From assembly GCA_020631355.1 (NCBI GenBank), contig JAHDHL010000010.1:62001-126000 (forward strand): 64,000 bases of DNA, read 5' to 3'. Shown in pieces: positions 45,185-54,478 of this stretch. Each line of letters starts with the position of its first letter. The first letter of the stretch is position 1. A program made the position numbers and the translations under genes. The stretch comes from Saprospiraceae bacterium (GTDB lineage Bacteria; Bacteroidota; Bacteroidia; Chitinophagales; Saprospiraceae). Under the pieces are notes generated by a model. That model made no database searches, was not told the DNA's origin, and worked only from the letters and a program-made list of their open reading frames with translations.

Positions 45185-46291
45185 ATGAAACATTTAATAC
45201 TCATTCTATTCCTTTCTGTACCACTTTCCATCATGGCTCAATCGACGACACAAGAAAGCATGATGCATGACGGGGAAAACAGATCCTACTATCTTCATTT
45301 GCCTCCCCAATATGATGGGAGTACCAAACTACCTGTCGTTTTTGTTCTACACGGATTAGGGGATAGTGCTGATAACATGCTCAATACGGGTTTCACCACC
45401 TTGGGAAACCAAGAGGGATTCATTTCTGTTTATCCACAAGGATTACAATCCACTTTGGGTACGGCTTGGAACAATGGTAGTAATATCACATTGTTGGGCT
45501 TCACACCGGATGATATAGGATTCATTTCCAATCTTGTTGATTTATTGGTGAATGATTATGCCGCAGATGACAGTCGCATCTATTCCTGTGGATTCTCCAT
45601 GGGTGGCATCATGAGTCACTATTTGGGTTGTAATCTTTCTGATAAAATCACGGCTATCGCCTCCATGGCAGGAACGATGGCCAATAGCGTGAATTGTTCA
45701 CCTAATAGAGCCGTTCCTGCCCTACACATACATGGTGATGCTGATGCGACAGTGAGTTATGATGGCGACGCACTGTATGGTCTGAGGTCTGCTGCCGAAA
45801 CCGTTCAGGTATGGGCTGAGGTGAATGGTTGTGCTGAAACCCCTGAAGATAGTATGTTGCCTGATTCAGCTGACGATGGTCTTACCATAACAAAAACGGA
45901 CTATGCGCCTTGTTCTGATGATACGGAAGCCATTCTATATACGGTTCACGGGGCTGGACATATCTGGTTGGGACCAAGTAACGATATCTTTACCACTTTG
46001 GAATTCTGGAATTTCTTTAAGGAACACTCCATGAGTTCAACGACTCCGGTGAATGATGTCGAAACCATTTCATTCAGTATCCATCCGAATCCGGTTGTGG
46101 ATGTATTGAATATTTCCGGCTTGGAAAAGGAAATGCAAATTACCATCAGTGATATCACAGGTAAGGAATACATCAGGGTCTTGTCTTCAGACCAGGTAGA
46201 TGTAACAGCTCTCGCCAAGGGCACCTATTTCATTCAAATCATGGATATGGAAAGTGGGGACAGCCAATCTGAGAAGTTGGTTAAATTATAG
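45185..46291 (+). CDS. Secreted esterase (CE1/PHB-depolymerase-like) with T9SS sorting domain
   Basis: A 368-residue protein with signal peptide ending near MAQS. The alpha/beta-hydrolase domain (about 22-285) has VVFVLHGLGDSADN (oxyanion), the nucleophile in YSCGFSMGGIMS (Ser138), ALHIHGDADATVSY (Asp) and HGAGHIWLG (His). The layout matches LpqC/feruloyl-esterase and PHB-depolymerase-like enzymes that cleave ester bonds in polymers. The C-terminal 75 residues are a T9SS type A sorting domain: FSIHPNPVVDVLNISG and GTYFIQIMD. It is therefore exported and anchored or released at the surface. Substrate (plant or algal ester, polyester) unknown. A terminator follows the gene. Confidence 0.9.
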   Translation: MKHLILILFLSVPLSIMAQSTTQESMMHDGENRSYYLHLPPQYDGSTKLPVVFVLHGLGDSADNMLNTGFTTLGNQEGFISVYPQGLQSTLGTAWNNGSNITLLGFTPDDIGFISNLVDLLVNDYAADDSRIYSCGFSMGGIMSHYLGCNLSDKITAIASMAGTMANSVNCSPNRAVPALHIHGDADATVSYDGDALYGLRSAAETVQVWAEVNGCAETPEDSMLPDSADDGLTITKTDYAPCSDDTEAILYTVHGAGHIWLGPSNDIFTTLEFWNFFKEHSMSSTTPVNDVETISFSIHPNPVVDVLNISGLEKEMQITISDITGKEYIRVLSSDQVDVTALAKGTYFIQIMDMESGDSQSEKLVKL

Positions 46292-46314
46292 ATTATCTTG
46301 ATTGGACCAAACAG

Positions 46315-46350
46315 AAAGGCCGTAGTTCCACTGGGAGCTACGGCCTTTTT
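46315..46350 (+). terminator. Terminator after the T9SS esterase gene
   Basis: An 11-bp GC-rich stem (AAAGGCCGTAG at 46315-46325, complement at 46338-46348) with a 12-base loop, ending in TTTTT. Confidence 0.92.
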
Positions 46351-46383
46351 CATGAGTACATGATTAGGTTTTCATAATACATC

Positions 46384-48813
46384 TTATCCTCCTTGTCCAC
46401 CACCTGAACCTGCTCTACCTTTCTCATCCTCCAAACCTGTCTTTCTTTTTCTACTCTTTACCTTATCATTTCCGAAGAAATAGGAGAAGTTCGCCCTGAA
46501 TCTACGGCTATCCCATCTTCCCTGTGCACGATAAAGTGCTTGGCCATATTCATTGTTTCCTTCCCATCCAGCGGAATAGAAAATGTCTCCTAAACTTAAA
46601 CGTAGATTAGCCTTGTCGTTCAGGAATTTCTTAGAGATTCCCATATCAATGCTATAATTCGCATCAGTTCTGAATACACCGCCCCAAACGGATGGAGTGG
46701 AATACCAACCGGACACCTCCAACTTCAGTTTCCAAGGCAAAGTGAAAGTATGCTGGCTGTACAAGGTAGCACCCGTCACTTTCAAATCCACTGCCTCTAT
46801 CTCATCAGAAGCCTCAGCTATGTTGCGAGTGTGATAAGCGGTGAAATTGGTGAAACTCCCCCACCACTTGGTAATGGTCAATGGAGCAGAGAACGTCAGA
46901 TTATAACTGTACTGATCTGTGATATTTTTCCACGTCAAACTCAATGCTTGTCCCTGTACATCGGATACCCTTGTCATCAAATCCTTGGTATGACTAAAAC
47001 CAATGGAGGTATTGTACCTATAATTATAGGTATGGGACAATTGGAAATTATTGGCGTATTGCGGTCTTAGGAAAGGATTTCCCTCACTGAATGACAATTC
47101 ATTAATCCTATACTTGAATGGATTCAGATTCTGATAATTGGGACGGTCCAATCTCCTACTATAGGTCAGAGAGAAATTATGCTTGAAATTCGGAGTGAAT
47201 GTCAGACCTCCCGATGGGAAGAAGTCCACATAATTCCTGACCGTCGGTTCTGGGTCATCCTCAGGAATATAGGTCGTAAGGGTTCCCTTGGTATTGGTTT
47301 GTTCCATTCTTACTCCGGCTGAGATATTCCATTGTTTGTTCAATGCCCGGGAATAGGTCACATAGGCAGCATTCACATTCTCAAAATATTCGAATTGACT
47401 ACTTCTCCCTGTATCCAATACATCCACATCATTGATACGATTGAAAAAATCGAACTCATTATTGGTTGCTACCAATGCATTCTTGATACCCAATCCTATC
47501 TTACCTCCCCAAACGGGTTGCTCATAATCCAATTTAAATGTGTAGATATCAATTTGTGAGGGAGAAGTGGTGAATGAGGTTTCCTGTGAAAGTACATTTC
47601 CATCCTCGTCAACATATTGATTGGGTAGTAACTCGTTCCCATCACGCCTGAACATTCCATAATCAGCATCCACATTCAAGGATTTATCTTTCCCCAAATC
47701 CAGTTTATAATTAATATTAAAGGTATAATTAGCACTATTGGAATATCTTGAAGTGTTCGAAACCAATGTACTATCTATTCTTTCAACCCCAACTGTACCT
47801 ATTTCGTTGCTACTTTCCGTTCTCGTATCCCTAGTACTGATATTACCCGACACCAATACGCCGAGTGTACTTTTCTTCCCGATATAAAAGTCAGAACCAA
47901 CCCTGAAATTGTGCGAGTCGTTGGGTCCTTGGGTCAAACTTTGGGCAGCATAGGATAAGCCAAGGAAATCCCTCCAGCTTTCCATACTCCAATAAGCATT
48001 CCCCCTACGATAGGCATAGGATGCGAATGTATTTGAAAACTTATTCCTGTAATTGGTACTTACGCCACCATTTGCACTCCAGGTCTTACCGATACCATAT
48101 CCTAGGTTGACAGTGGCATTGGCACCCAGGTTCTTATCCTTTTTCATCCTGATATTGATGATACCCGCATTCCCTTCTGCCTCGTATTTGGCTGATGGAT
48201 TGGTAATGATTTCAATATTATCAATCTCATCACTATTCAAGCTCTTTAGGTAATTCGCCAAATCATCGGCTCCCAGTGGCGAGGGCTTCCCATTGATGAA
48301 TATCCTCACACCATTCCTTCCTGCCAATGAAATATTATCATTATTATCAATCACGACACCCGGAGCCTTGCGTAGTAGCTCCAATGCATCATTTCCTACG
48401 GCATTCACACTTCCTTCTACATTGAATACCAGTTTGTCCGGCTTGACCTCAAGAATGGGCCTTGTGGCTTGTACTGTTACTTCCTTCAGCTCTGTAGAAG
48501 CAGCCGCCATATTAATGGTTCCTAGGTCTTTCTTGGAACCAGACATCGTAAAGTGGTCCGATTTGTACGTTGTCAATCCCAAGGAACTGATTTCTAACCA
48601 ATAGTTTCCGGCAGCCACTGTAAGAATTTCGAAAGAACCATCATCATTGGTTAATTCGGCCTTGTACATCGTACTGTCGCTAGCAGTATTCAGTATGACA
48701 TTGGCAAAAGAAACCGGATTCCCATCCTCATCCAATACCTTTCCTTTCAAGGAAGATTGTGCGGAAAGCGAGAATGAAAAAATGGTAAAACACAGGAGTA
48801 AAAGATTTTTCAT
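46384..48813 (-). CDS. TonB-dependent receptor-like outer-membrane protein (CarboxypepD-reg, plug, OMP beta-barrel)
   Basis: An 809-residue outer-membrane protein with signal peptide ending near LSAQ. First a carboxypeptidase-regulatory-like domain (about 21-100; LKGKVLDEDGNPVSFANVIL), then a plug (about 110-220; LELLRKAPGVVIDNNDNISLAGRNGVRIFINGKPSPL, ending in KYEAEGNAGIINIR), then a barrel of about 580 residues of the OMP_b-brl_3 type. The C-terminus KVKSRKRKTGLEDEKGRAGSGGGQGG is an unusual basic, Gly-rich tail beyond the last strand. No TonB box was clearly recognised. No SusD-like partner is adjacent, so it is not a polysaccharide-utilisation pair. Substrate unknown. Confidence 0.9.
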   Translation of the reverse strand: MKNLLLLCFTIFSFSLSAQSSLKGKVLDEDGNPVSFANVILNTASDSTMYKAELTNDDGSFEILTVAAGNYWLEISSLGLTTYKSDHFTMSGSKKDLGTINMAAASTELKEVTVQATRPILEVKPDKLVFNVEGSVNAVGNDALELLRKAPGVVIDNNDNISLAGRNGVRIFINGKPSPLGADDLANYLKSLNSDEIDNIEIITNPSAKYEAEGNAGIINIRMKKDKNLGANATVNLGYGIGKTWSANGGVSTNYRNKFSNTFASYAYRRGNAYWSMESWRDFLGLSYAAQSLTQGPNDSHNFRVGSDFYIGKKSTLGVLVSGNISTRDTRTESSNEIGTVGVERIDSTLVSNTSRYSNSANYTFNINYKLDLGKDKSLNVDADYGMFRRDGNELLPNQYVDEDGNVLSQETSFTTSPSQIDIYTFKLDYEQPVWGGKIGLGIKNALVATNNEFDFFNRINDVDVLDTGRSSQFEYFENVNAAYVTYSRALNKQWNISAGVRMEQTNTKGTLTTYIPEDDPEPTVRNYVDFFPSGGLTFTPNFKHNFSLTYSRRLDRPNYQNLNPFKYRINELSFSEGNPFLRPQYANNFQLSHTYNYRYNTSIGFSHTKDLMTRVSDVQGQALSLTWKNITDQYSYNLTFSAPLTITKWWGSFTNFTAYHTRNIAEASDEIEAVDLKVTGATLYSQHTFTLPWKLKLEVSGWYSTPSVWGGVFRTDANYSIDMGISKKFLNDKANLRLSLGDIFYSAGWEGNNEYGQALYRAQGRWDSRRFRANFSYFFGNDKVKSRKRKTGLEDEKGRAGSGGGQGG

Positions 48814-49004
48814 GTAATTCTAGTTTGATGTGCCATCCCATAGATGACCTGTAATCGAGTTCACGAATGTAATAGACAAGATATACGTCTGTTTGTTGTC
48901 TTACGGACTTCGATTCATACTGAATTCGTACCAGAAACGACATTCATTCCACCAATCACTCCAAAACCTAGACCAACGTTAATCAACATGATAACGGGAC
49001 ATGA

Positions 49005-49859
49005 TTATTTTCTCAATTTCTTGCAATACAATTTGCACTCAAATGCGGATAGATTTTCATTCTTCATACCTATCTCAAGGATGAATACATCCATGTCGTA
49101 TCGATAGGCATTCCATTCAGGTGAGTCGACATACAATTCCTTGGTCACAGATAAATCATCCAATAATCCCAAGCGTTCCAACTGATAAACCAATGCATCC
49201 TTGGGATAATGCTTGATGAGTAATTCCATAGATACCTCGTCATCTTTTCTAATAATGTTTTCTGTATAAGAATAGTCCATTCCATATGGGTATTCCTCGA
49301 CAGATGCCGTTACATCTGCACCATCCGAATCGGAGGATTCCTCCAAAAAACGAGTAGACCTGGCTTCTATTTGTATTGTTTCCATGATGTCAGTCAATAA
49401 ATCATCATCAAGCAATAGATTGGCATACAGTTTCCACTGTTCACCATCGGGATAGAAACTAATGAAACCAATGCGTTCCCGGTCCTTACGGATTAGGAAA
49501 ACATCATTATCCTGATAAATCTCAAAGACCTGATAGGATTCAGATTCATTCAGTTCTTTTAAAACCCGTACCCAAACCTCCTTATCAGATTCCACACTAT
49601 TTTCGTAAAACCGAATACCATTATCCATGTAACATACCCTACCTTGTACTTCATGATTACCTGTATATACTGAAGTCGGATAATAAGTCCATCCCAAATC
49701 CTCATTCCGTTCTGCCCTTACTCTCAAAACTTCCAAATCATATTCCATCAACTCAAATAAATCCAACCAAGCCTTTTTGATTTTCTCACCAGATACATCT
49801 TGGGCTTGCAATCCCAAATTCAGGCAAAATAAAAGGAGAAGAAATGAAAATCGCTTCAT
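49005..49859 (-). CDS. Exported protein of unknown function
   Basis: A 284-residue protein with signal peptide ending near GLQAQD. The mature part is acidic and contains a beta-rich middle region (GNHEVQGRVCYMDNGIRFY, DNDVFLIRKDRERIGFISFYPDGEQWKLYANLLLDD). The C-terminal 90 residues contain two Cys (ECKLYCKKL). No family is recognised. It lies between the TonB-type receptor gene and rsmE. It starts 50 bases from the upstream limit of a divergent AT-rich region and is not clearly part of an operon. Confidence 0.65.
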   Translation of the reverse strand: MKRFSFLLLLFCLNLGLQAQDVSGEKIKKAWLDLFELMEYDLEVLRVRAERNEDLGWTYYPTSVYTGNHEVQGRVCYMDNGIRFYENSVESDKEVWVRVLKELNESESYQVFEIYQDNDVFLIRKDRERIGFISFYPDGEQWKLYANLLLDDDLLTDIMETIQIEARSTRFLEESSDSDGADVTASVEEYPYGMDYSYTENIIRKDDEVSMELLIKHYPKDALVYQLERLGLLDDLSVTKELYVDSPEWNAYRYDMDVFILEIGMKNENLSAFECKLYCKKLRK

Positions 49860-50020
49860 GATATGTAGATGTTATTGATTAATAAATGAATAGTCCAATA
49901 TTATTTATTTGAGCATTAATATTGGTCATGCAATTTACCGAATCCTATCCGTAAAAGGACGTAGATGCAAATTGAAAGGTTCGATGGTTATAAGTTGGAA
50001 ACCATTGACTAACTTCACCC

Positions 50021-50028
50021 TATATTTG
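50021..50028 (+). promoter_or_regulatory. Promoter -7 element for rsmE, implying a leaderless mRNA
   Basis: TATATTTG, a full TAnnTTTG match, ends only 6 bases before the rsmE ATG at 50035, about where transcription is expected to start. A TTG at 49995-49997 gives a 23-base spacer. Confidence 0.6.
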
Positions 50029-50034
50029 ATTCTG

Positions 50035-50745
50035 ATGCAATTATTCTATACACAACAAATAGAAGGAAACAGGGCTGTCCTAGGCGAAGTCGAAGCCAAG
50101 CATTGCACCAAGGTACTTCGAAAACGAGTAGGTGACTCCATTCAATTCATTGATGGCAAAGGTGGATGGTACAAAGGAACCATAACTGACATCAGCAAAA
50201 AGGATTGTTGGATTGAGATAGAATCCAAGACTGAGCTGGAAAAATGGAATGGTCACATTCATATTGCGATTGCTCCAACAAAGAATATCAGTAGAATGGA
50301 GTGGTTTCTTGAAAAATGTACGGAAATCGGTATTGATGAGGTTTCTTTCATACAATGCAAGCATTCTGAAAGAAAACAGATTCGTATTGATCGTTTGGAA
50401 AAAATCGTCCTTTCAGCCACCAAACAATCATTGAAAGCACACTTGCCCAAGGTTAACGAATTGATTCCTTATAAAGAATTTATTGGAGGAGTAAAAGATT
50501 ATTCCGGTCAAAAACTTTTATGTTGGGTATCGGAACAAAATCTTTATATGACCCATTATCTTGATTCTGATGAAAACATCATTATTCTGATTGGTCCCGA
50601 GGGCGATTTCTCGTCTGATGAAATCGCATTGGCTTTACAAGCTGGATTTAATCCTGTAAGTTTGGGGAAAAGTAGACTCCGTACGGAAACCGCAGGAGTA
50701 GTGGCATGCCATTTGGTGCATGTGAATAGGGAATCTTCCAAATAA
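50035..50745 (+). CDS. rsmE: 16S rRNA m3U1498 methyltransferase
   Basis: A 236-residue SPOUT methyltransferase from ATG 50035 (MQLFYTQQIEGNRAVLGE), the family-typical N-terminus. An in-frame extension of 42 residues upstream has no resemblance to RsmE and would span the promoter, so it is rejected. The N-terminal PUA-like domain (HCTKVLRKRVGDSIQFIDGKG) is followed by the SPOUT domain with LIGPEGDFSSDEIALALQAGF and SLGKSRLRTETAGV, the SAM-binding knot motifs. It methylates U1498 of 16S rRNA. The DUF4159 gene follows after 12 bases. Confidence 0.95.
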   Translation: MQLFYTQQIEGNRAVLGEVEAKHCTKVLRKRVGDSIQFIDGKGGWYKGTITDISKKDCWIEIESKTELEKWNGHIHIAIAPTKNISRMEWFLEKCTEIGIDEVSFIQCKHSERKQIRIDRLEKIVLSATKQSLKAHLPKVNELIPYKEFIGGVKDYSGQKLLCWVSEQNLYMTHYLDSDENIIILIGPEGDFSSDEIALALQAGFNPVSLGKSRLRTETAGVVACHLVHVNRESSK

Positions 50746-50757
50746 TTAAACTGTAAT

Positions 50758-51423
50758 ATGAGATTTTTGAGAATCACGCTTTTATCAGTCCTTTGTTTCA
50801 GCCTACTGGCATTCACAGCAGAAGAAGAAGCAACACTCAAATTGGCACTATTGAAATACAATGGTGGTGGTGACTGGTATTCTAATCCGACAGCCCTTCC
50901 CAATCTGGCCAAATTCTGCAATGACAATCTTGGCACCAACTTCGACTTGGAATATGAGACGGTGGAAGTGGGTAATGCGGATCTATTCAACTATCCTTTC
51001 CTGCATATGACTGGACATGGTAATGTGGTCTTTTCTGATTCAGAAGCAGAAAATCTTAGAATGTATCTGCTTGCCGGTGGATTCATACACATAGATGATA
51101 ATTATGGAATGGACCCTTTTGTAAGGACTGCCATGAAAAAGGTTTTCCCCGAATTGGATTTTGTGGAATTACCTTTCGACCACCCCATTTACAAGCAAAA
51201 ATTCACGTTCACCAATGGACTACCCAAAATCCATAAACACGATGATAAGCCCTCACAAGGTTTCGGTCTGATACACGAGGGACGACTGGTTTGCTTTTAT
51301 TCCTATGAATGTGACCTTGGAGATGGATGGGAAGATGCAGAGGTACATAACGACCCACCTGACCTCAGAAGGAAAGCACTTGAGATGGGTTCGAACATCG
51401 TACAATTCGCATTCACACAATAA
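50758..51423 (+). CDS. DUF4159-domain exported protein
   Basis: A 221-residue protein with an N-terminal signal peptide (ITLLSVLCFSLLAFTAEEE). The DUF4159 fold is recognised by LALLKYNGGGDWYSNPTALPNLAKFCNDNLGT, FLHMTGHGNVVFSDSEAENLRMYLLAGGFIHIDDNYGMDPFVR, and ELPFDHPIYKQKFTF. It resembles a glutamine-amidotransferase-like Rossmann fold. Function is not known; it is sometimes near peptidases or metal-handling genes. It follows rsmE by 12 bases, an association I recall from other Bacteroidota. A strong terminator follows. Confidence 0.88.
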   Translation: MRFLRITLLSVLCFSLLAFTAEEEATLKLALLKYNGGGDWYSNPTALPNLAKFCNDNLGTNFDLEYETVEVGNADLFNYPFLHMTGHGNVVFSDSEAENLRMYLLAGGFIHIDDNYGMDPFVRTAMKKVFPELDFVELPFDHPIYKQKFTFTNGLPKIHKHDDKPSQGFGLIHEGRLVCFYSYECDLGDGWEDAEVHNDPPDLRRKALEMGSNIVQFAFTQ

Positions 51424-51441
51424 AAAGTAGCTAATCATTAG

Positions 51442-51474
51442 AAAAAGGCCATTCATCGAGAATGGCCTTTTTTT
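51442..51474 (+). terminator. Terminator after the rsmE-DUF4159 unit
   Basis: A 13-bp stem (AAAAAGGCCATTC at 51442-51454, complement at 51460-51472) with a 5-base loop and seven or more T, 19 bases after the stop. Confidence 0.93.
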
Positions 51475-51527
51475 ATCTGCACCATCCAACCTTTAATCCG
51501 AGAAAAATCACTATTGATATAAATAAA

Positions 51528-51558
51528 TTGGCCTTTCATGTGGTCATGGCTACACTTG
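51528..51558 (+). promoter_or_regulatory. Candidate promoter for the TolC-like gene
   Basis: TTG at 51528-51530, a 20-base spacer and TACACTTG at 51551-51558, one mismatch to TAnnTTTG. The ATG at 51601 lies 42 bases downstream. Confidence 0.4.
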
Positions 51559-51600
51559 CAACATGATTTGAAAGGTGCATCCTAACAAAATTCCATATTC

Positions 51601-53031
51601 ATGAAACAATTTTTCCTTTTTGCATTACTATCCGTATGCCTTACCATCCAAATCAATGCCCAGGAAACCTGGTCGTTGGAAAAATGTATCAAGCATGCAC
51701 AGGAGAAAAGTCTGGTTGTAAAACAGACCGAATTAGCCGTAGAAACCAGTGAAATCACGCTTGAACAGAATAAGATGTCGCGATATCCTACGGTCAATGG
51801 AAGTACCAATCTGAGCCTGAACTCTGGTCGTACCGTAGATTTTGCCACGAATAATATTGCTACACAAACATCCCTTTCCAATAGTTTGGGTATCAATAGT
51901 AGTGTAGCCCTGTATCAGGGTGGTAGGATAAAGAATTCCATCAAACAAAGTGAATATGACCTGAAAGCAGCAGAAAAGGATGTTGAGCAAACCGCTCAGG
52001 ACATTGCTTTACAAATCGCACAGGCCTATCTTCAGATTCTCTTGTCAGAAGAACAGTTGGCTGCTTCCAAATCACAACTCAAACAGACCAAGGACCAATT
52101 GGACCAAACCAATAAGTTGATTCGTGCCGGTACTCTACCAGCCAATAACAGATTGGATATCGAAGCCCAAATTGCAAGAAACGAACAGACGGTCATCGCT
52201 GCTGAGAATGCAGTTTCATTGGGCTATCTATCCCTGAAACAATTGATGTTCCTAGACATGAGCAAGGACATCAAGGTTTTCGCTCCTGATGTGGAAGTGG
52301 ATGAAAGTACCTTGGCCAAAGTGAATATCAAAGGCATATACAATCAGGCTCTCAGTTCACAACCCAATATCCAAGCGGGTGAAATGAGACTCAAGAGTGC
52401 CGATATGTCCCAAGAAATTGCCAAGGCAGGCAAAAGGCCCATCATATCTCTTTCTGCAGGTGTGAATACGGGTTATTCTTCATTAGCTCGTGAGATTTCA
52501 GGATTTGAGACCCAAGTCATAAGTCAGCCATTCACCGTGGATATCGGTGGTAATCCGACTACTGGTACACTTGAATTGGAAAACCAAATCCCTAATACTC
52601 GCCAACAACCATATTTCAGCCAAATCAATAATAATTTGGGTAGTAATGTGAGCATTGGACTGAGTTATCCGATCTGGGACAACAAAGCAACCAAACTGAA
52701 TACGGAAAGGGCCAAATTGAATAAGGAAAACATCAAAATTCAGAATGAACAACTGAAGCAAAGATTGATGGTGGACATTCAGAATGCCTATACCAATGCC
52801 CTTGCTGCACAAAAGACCTATCAGGCTGCCGAACAATCATTGGTATCCCAACAGGCTTCTTTCGATAATACCAAAAGAAGATATGACCTGGGGAGTGCCA
52901 ATGCTTTTGAACTCAGTACTGCCAGAAATACACTGGCATTGGCTGAAACCGAATTGATTCGCTCCAAATACGACTACATTTTCAGATTGAAAATCTTGGA
53001 TTTCTACGCAGGTAGGCCCATTAAACTTTAA
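51601..53031 (+). CDS. TolC-family outer-membrane efflux protein
   Basis: A 476-residue protein with signal peptide ending near INAQE. Two repeated helical-hairpin segments (about 20-200 and 235-470) are typical of TolC: WSLEKCIKHAQEKSLVVKQTELAVE at the start and repeated NxxLALAETEL motifs late. It forms the outer-membrane channel for export of drugs or proteins, in partnership with an adaptor. The next gene, 34 bases on, is the matching periplasmic adaptor. No inner-membrane pump (RND or ABC) lies in the window. Confidence 0.93.
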   Translation: MKQFFLFALLSVCLTIQINAQETWSLEKCIKHAQEKSLVVKQTELAVETSEITLEQNKMSRYPTVNGSTNLSLNSGRTVDFATNNIATQTSLSNSLGINSSVALYQGGRIKNSIKQSEYDLKAAEKDVEQTAQDIALQIAQAYLQILLSEEQLAASKSQLKQTKDQLDQTNKLIRAGTLPANNRLDIEAQIARNEQTVIAAENAVSLGYLSLKQLMFLDMSKDIKVFAPDVEVDESTLAKVNIKGIYNQALSSQPNIQAGEMRLKSADMSQEIAKAGKRPIISLSAGVNTGYSSLAREISGFETQVISQPFTVDIGGNPTTGTLELENQIPNTRQQPYFSQINNNLGSNVSIGLSYPIWDNKATKLNTERAKLNKENIKIQNEQLKQRLMVDIQNAYTNALAAQKTYQAAEQSLVSQQASFDNTKRRYDLGSANAFELSTARNTLALAETELIRSKYDYIFRLKILDFYAGRPIKL

Positions 53032-53065
53032 TTCATTTCAATTAACCAACTAAATCATTCAAACG

Positions 53066-54478
53066 ATGGCTAGGAAGAAAAGAAATTATACTTGGTTATG
53101 GATCCTTTTAGGACTTATTCTCCTCATCATGATAGGATTTGCCATTACCAAAAACAATAAAGGTAGCGAGGGTTTGGAAGTCCAGGCCGAGGAAGTGCAA
53201 AAAAGAACCATCAAGGAAATGGTTTCCGCAAGTGGGAAGGTATTCCCTGAGGTAGAAATCAATGTGAGTTCGGATGTATCCGGTGAGTTGGTGGAACTGT
53301 ATGTGGAAGAAGGTGATTCTGTAACAGTGGGACAGTTACTGGCCAAAATCGACCCTGACTTATTCAAGTCAGCAGTTGAAAGAGGAGAAGCATCCGTAGA
53401 CAACGCCAGGGCTCAGGTTGCCAATTCCAAGGCCAATCTTTCCCGTTCTGAAGCGACACTCCAGCAATCCATTGCACAGAAAAAGCAAATTGAGGCACAA
53501 TTGGAAAATGCACGCGCTGTATTCAAGAGAAATGATCAATTGCTAAAGGATGGTGTAATATCACAAGCCGATTATGATAATGCTTATTCTTCCCTACGCT
53601 CCCTTGAAGCAAACTTGGAAGCAGCAAAAGCTACTGTCCTATCCGCTGAAGCAGGAGTAGAAGCAGCCAAGCAAACAGTTAAGGCAGCAGAATTTACGGT
53701 CAAGAGTGCCAATGCGACTCTGAAAGAAACCAAGACAAGTCTTAACAGAACATCCATTTATGCTCCATTATCAGGGGTTGTATCCTATTTGGGTAAGGAA
53801 AAGGGTGAAACGGTATTGGGTACGACACAAATGTCGGGTGATGTTATCTTCAAAATTGCTAATCTTAGTGATATGGAAGTACAAGTAGATGTAAGTGAGA
53901 ATGATGTACTTCGTGTGAATTTGGGAGATAAGGTGAATATAGAAGTGGATGCCTATCTGGATAGGGTCTTTACGGGTAAGGTGACTGAAATTGCCAATTC
54001 CGCTTCCAACACTACAGGTGTTTCCCTGACGACTGACCAGGTAACTAACTTTACGGTAAAGATTCGTATCGACAGGGAATCCTACGAGGATTTGGTGAGT
54101 AAGAAGAATAAATTCGCATTCAGGCCCGGAATGTCAGCATCTGTGGATATCAACACAGAAACCATGGATGAAATCAAGACCGTGCCTATCCAAGCCGTAA
54201 CGACCAGAGAGAAATCAGAGGAAGAAATGGAAAAATCCAAAAACGACGATGATGATGTGAAAGAAGTTGTTTTTGTCGTGAATTCGGATACTGTTGCCAT
54301 GCGTGAGGTCGTAACAGGAATTCAGGATGACGAGTACATCCAGATTATTTCAGGATTGGAGGATGGTGACCAAATCGTAAAGGGTCCCTACTCTGCCATC
54401 TCCAAAAAATTGGAGGAGGGTAAGAAGATAAAAGTGGTAGACGAGGATGAAAAGAAAAAAGGAGGATGGGGCAGATAA
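53066..54478 (+). CDS. HlyD/MacA-type periplasmic adaptor
   Basis: A 470-residue membrane fusion protein with one N-terminal helix (WLWILLGLILLIMIGFAI). The core has a biotinyl-lipoyl-like motif (GELVELYVEEGDSVTVGQLLAKIDPDLF), a long helical hairpin (about 95-215, heavy in Ala and Lys: AKATVLSAEAGVEAAKQ) and a second half of the lipoyl domain (NRTSIYAPLSGVVSYLGKEKGE). The C-terminus ends in a highly charged KKKGGWGR. It pairs with the preceding TolC-like gene. MacA-like adaptors usually work with MacB, which is not adjacent. Its last 32 bases overlap the start of the DUF2064 gene. Confidence 0.92.
   Translation: MARKKRNYTWLWILLGLILLIMIGFAITKNNKGSEGLEVQAEEVQKRTIKEMVSASGKVFPEVEINVSSDVSGELVELYVEEGDSVTVGQLLAKIDPDLFKSAVERGEASVDNARAQVANSKANLSRSEATLQQSIAQKKQIEAQLENARAVFKRNDQLLKDGVISQADYDNAYSSLRSLEANLEAAKATVLSAEAGVEAAKQTVKAAEFTVKSANATLKETKTSLNRTSIYAPLSGVVSYLGKEKGETVLGTTQMSGDVIFKIANLSDMEVQVDVSENDVLRVNLGDKVNIEVDAYLDRVFTGKVTEIANSASNTTGVSLTTDQVTNFTVKIRIDRESYEDLVSKKNKFAFRPGMSASVDINTETMDEIKTVPIQAVTTREKSEEEMEKSKNDDDDVKEVVFVVNSDTVAMREVVTGIQDDEYIQIISGLEDGDQIVKGPYSAISKKLEEGKKIKVVDEDEKKKGGWGR

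Noticed and set aside
49909-50034. N-terminal extension of 42 residues on RsmE
   Set aside because: It does not resemble the family N-terminus and would include the promoter element at 50021.
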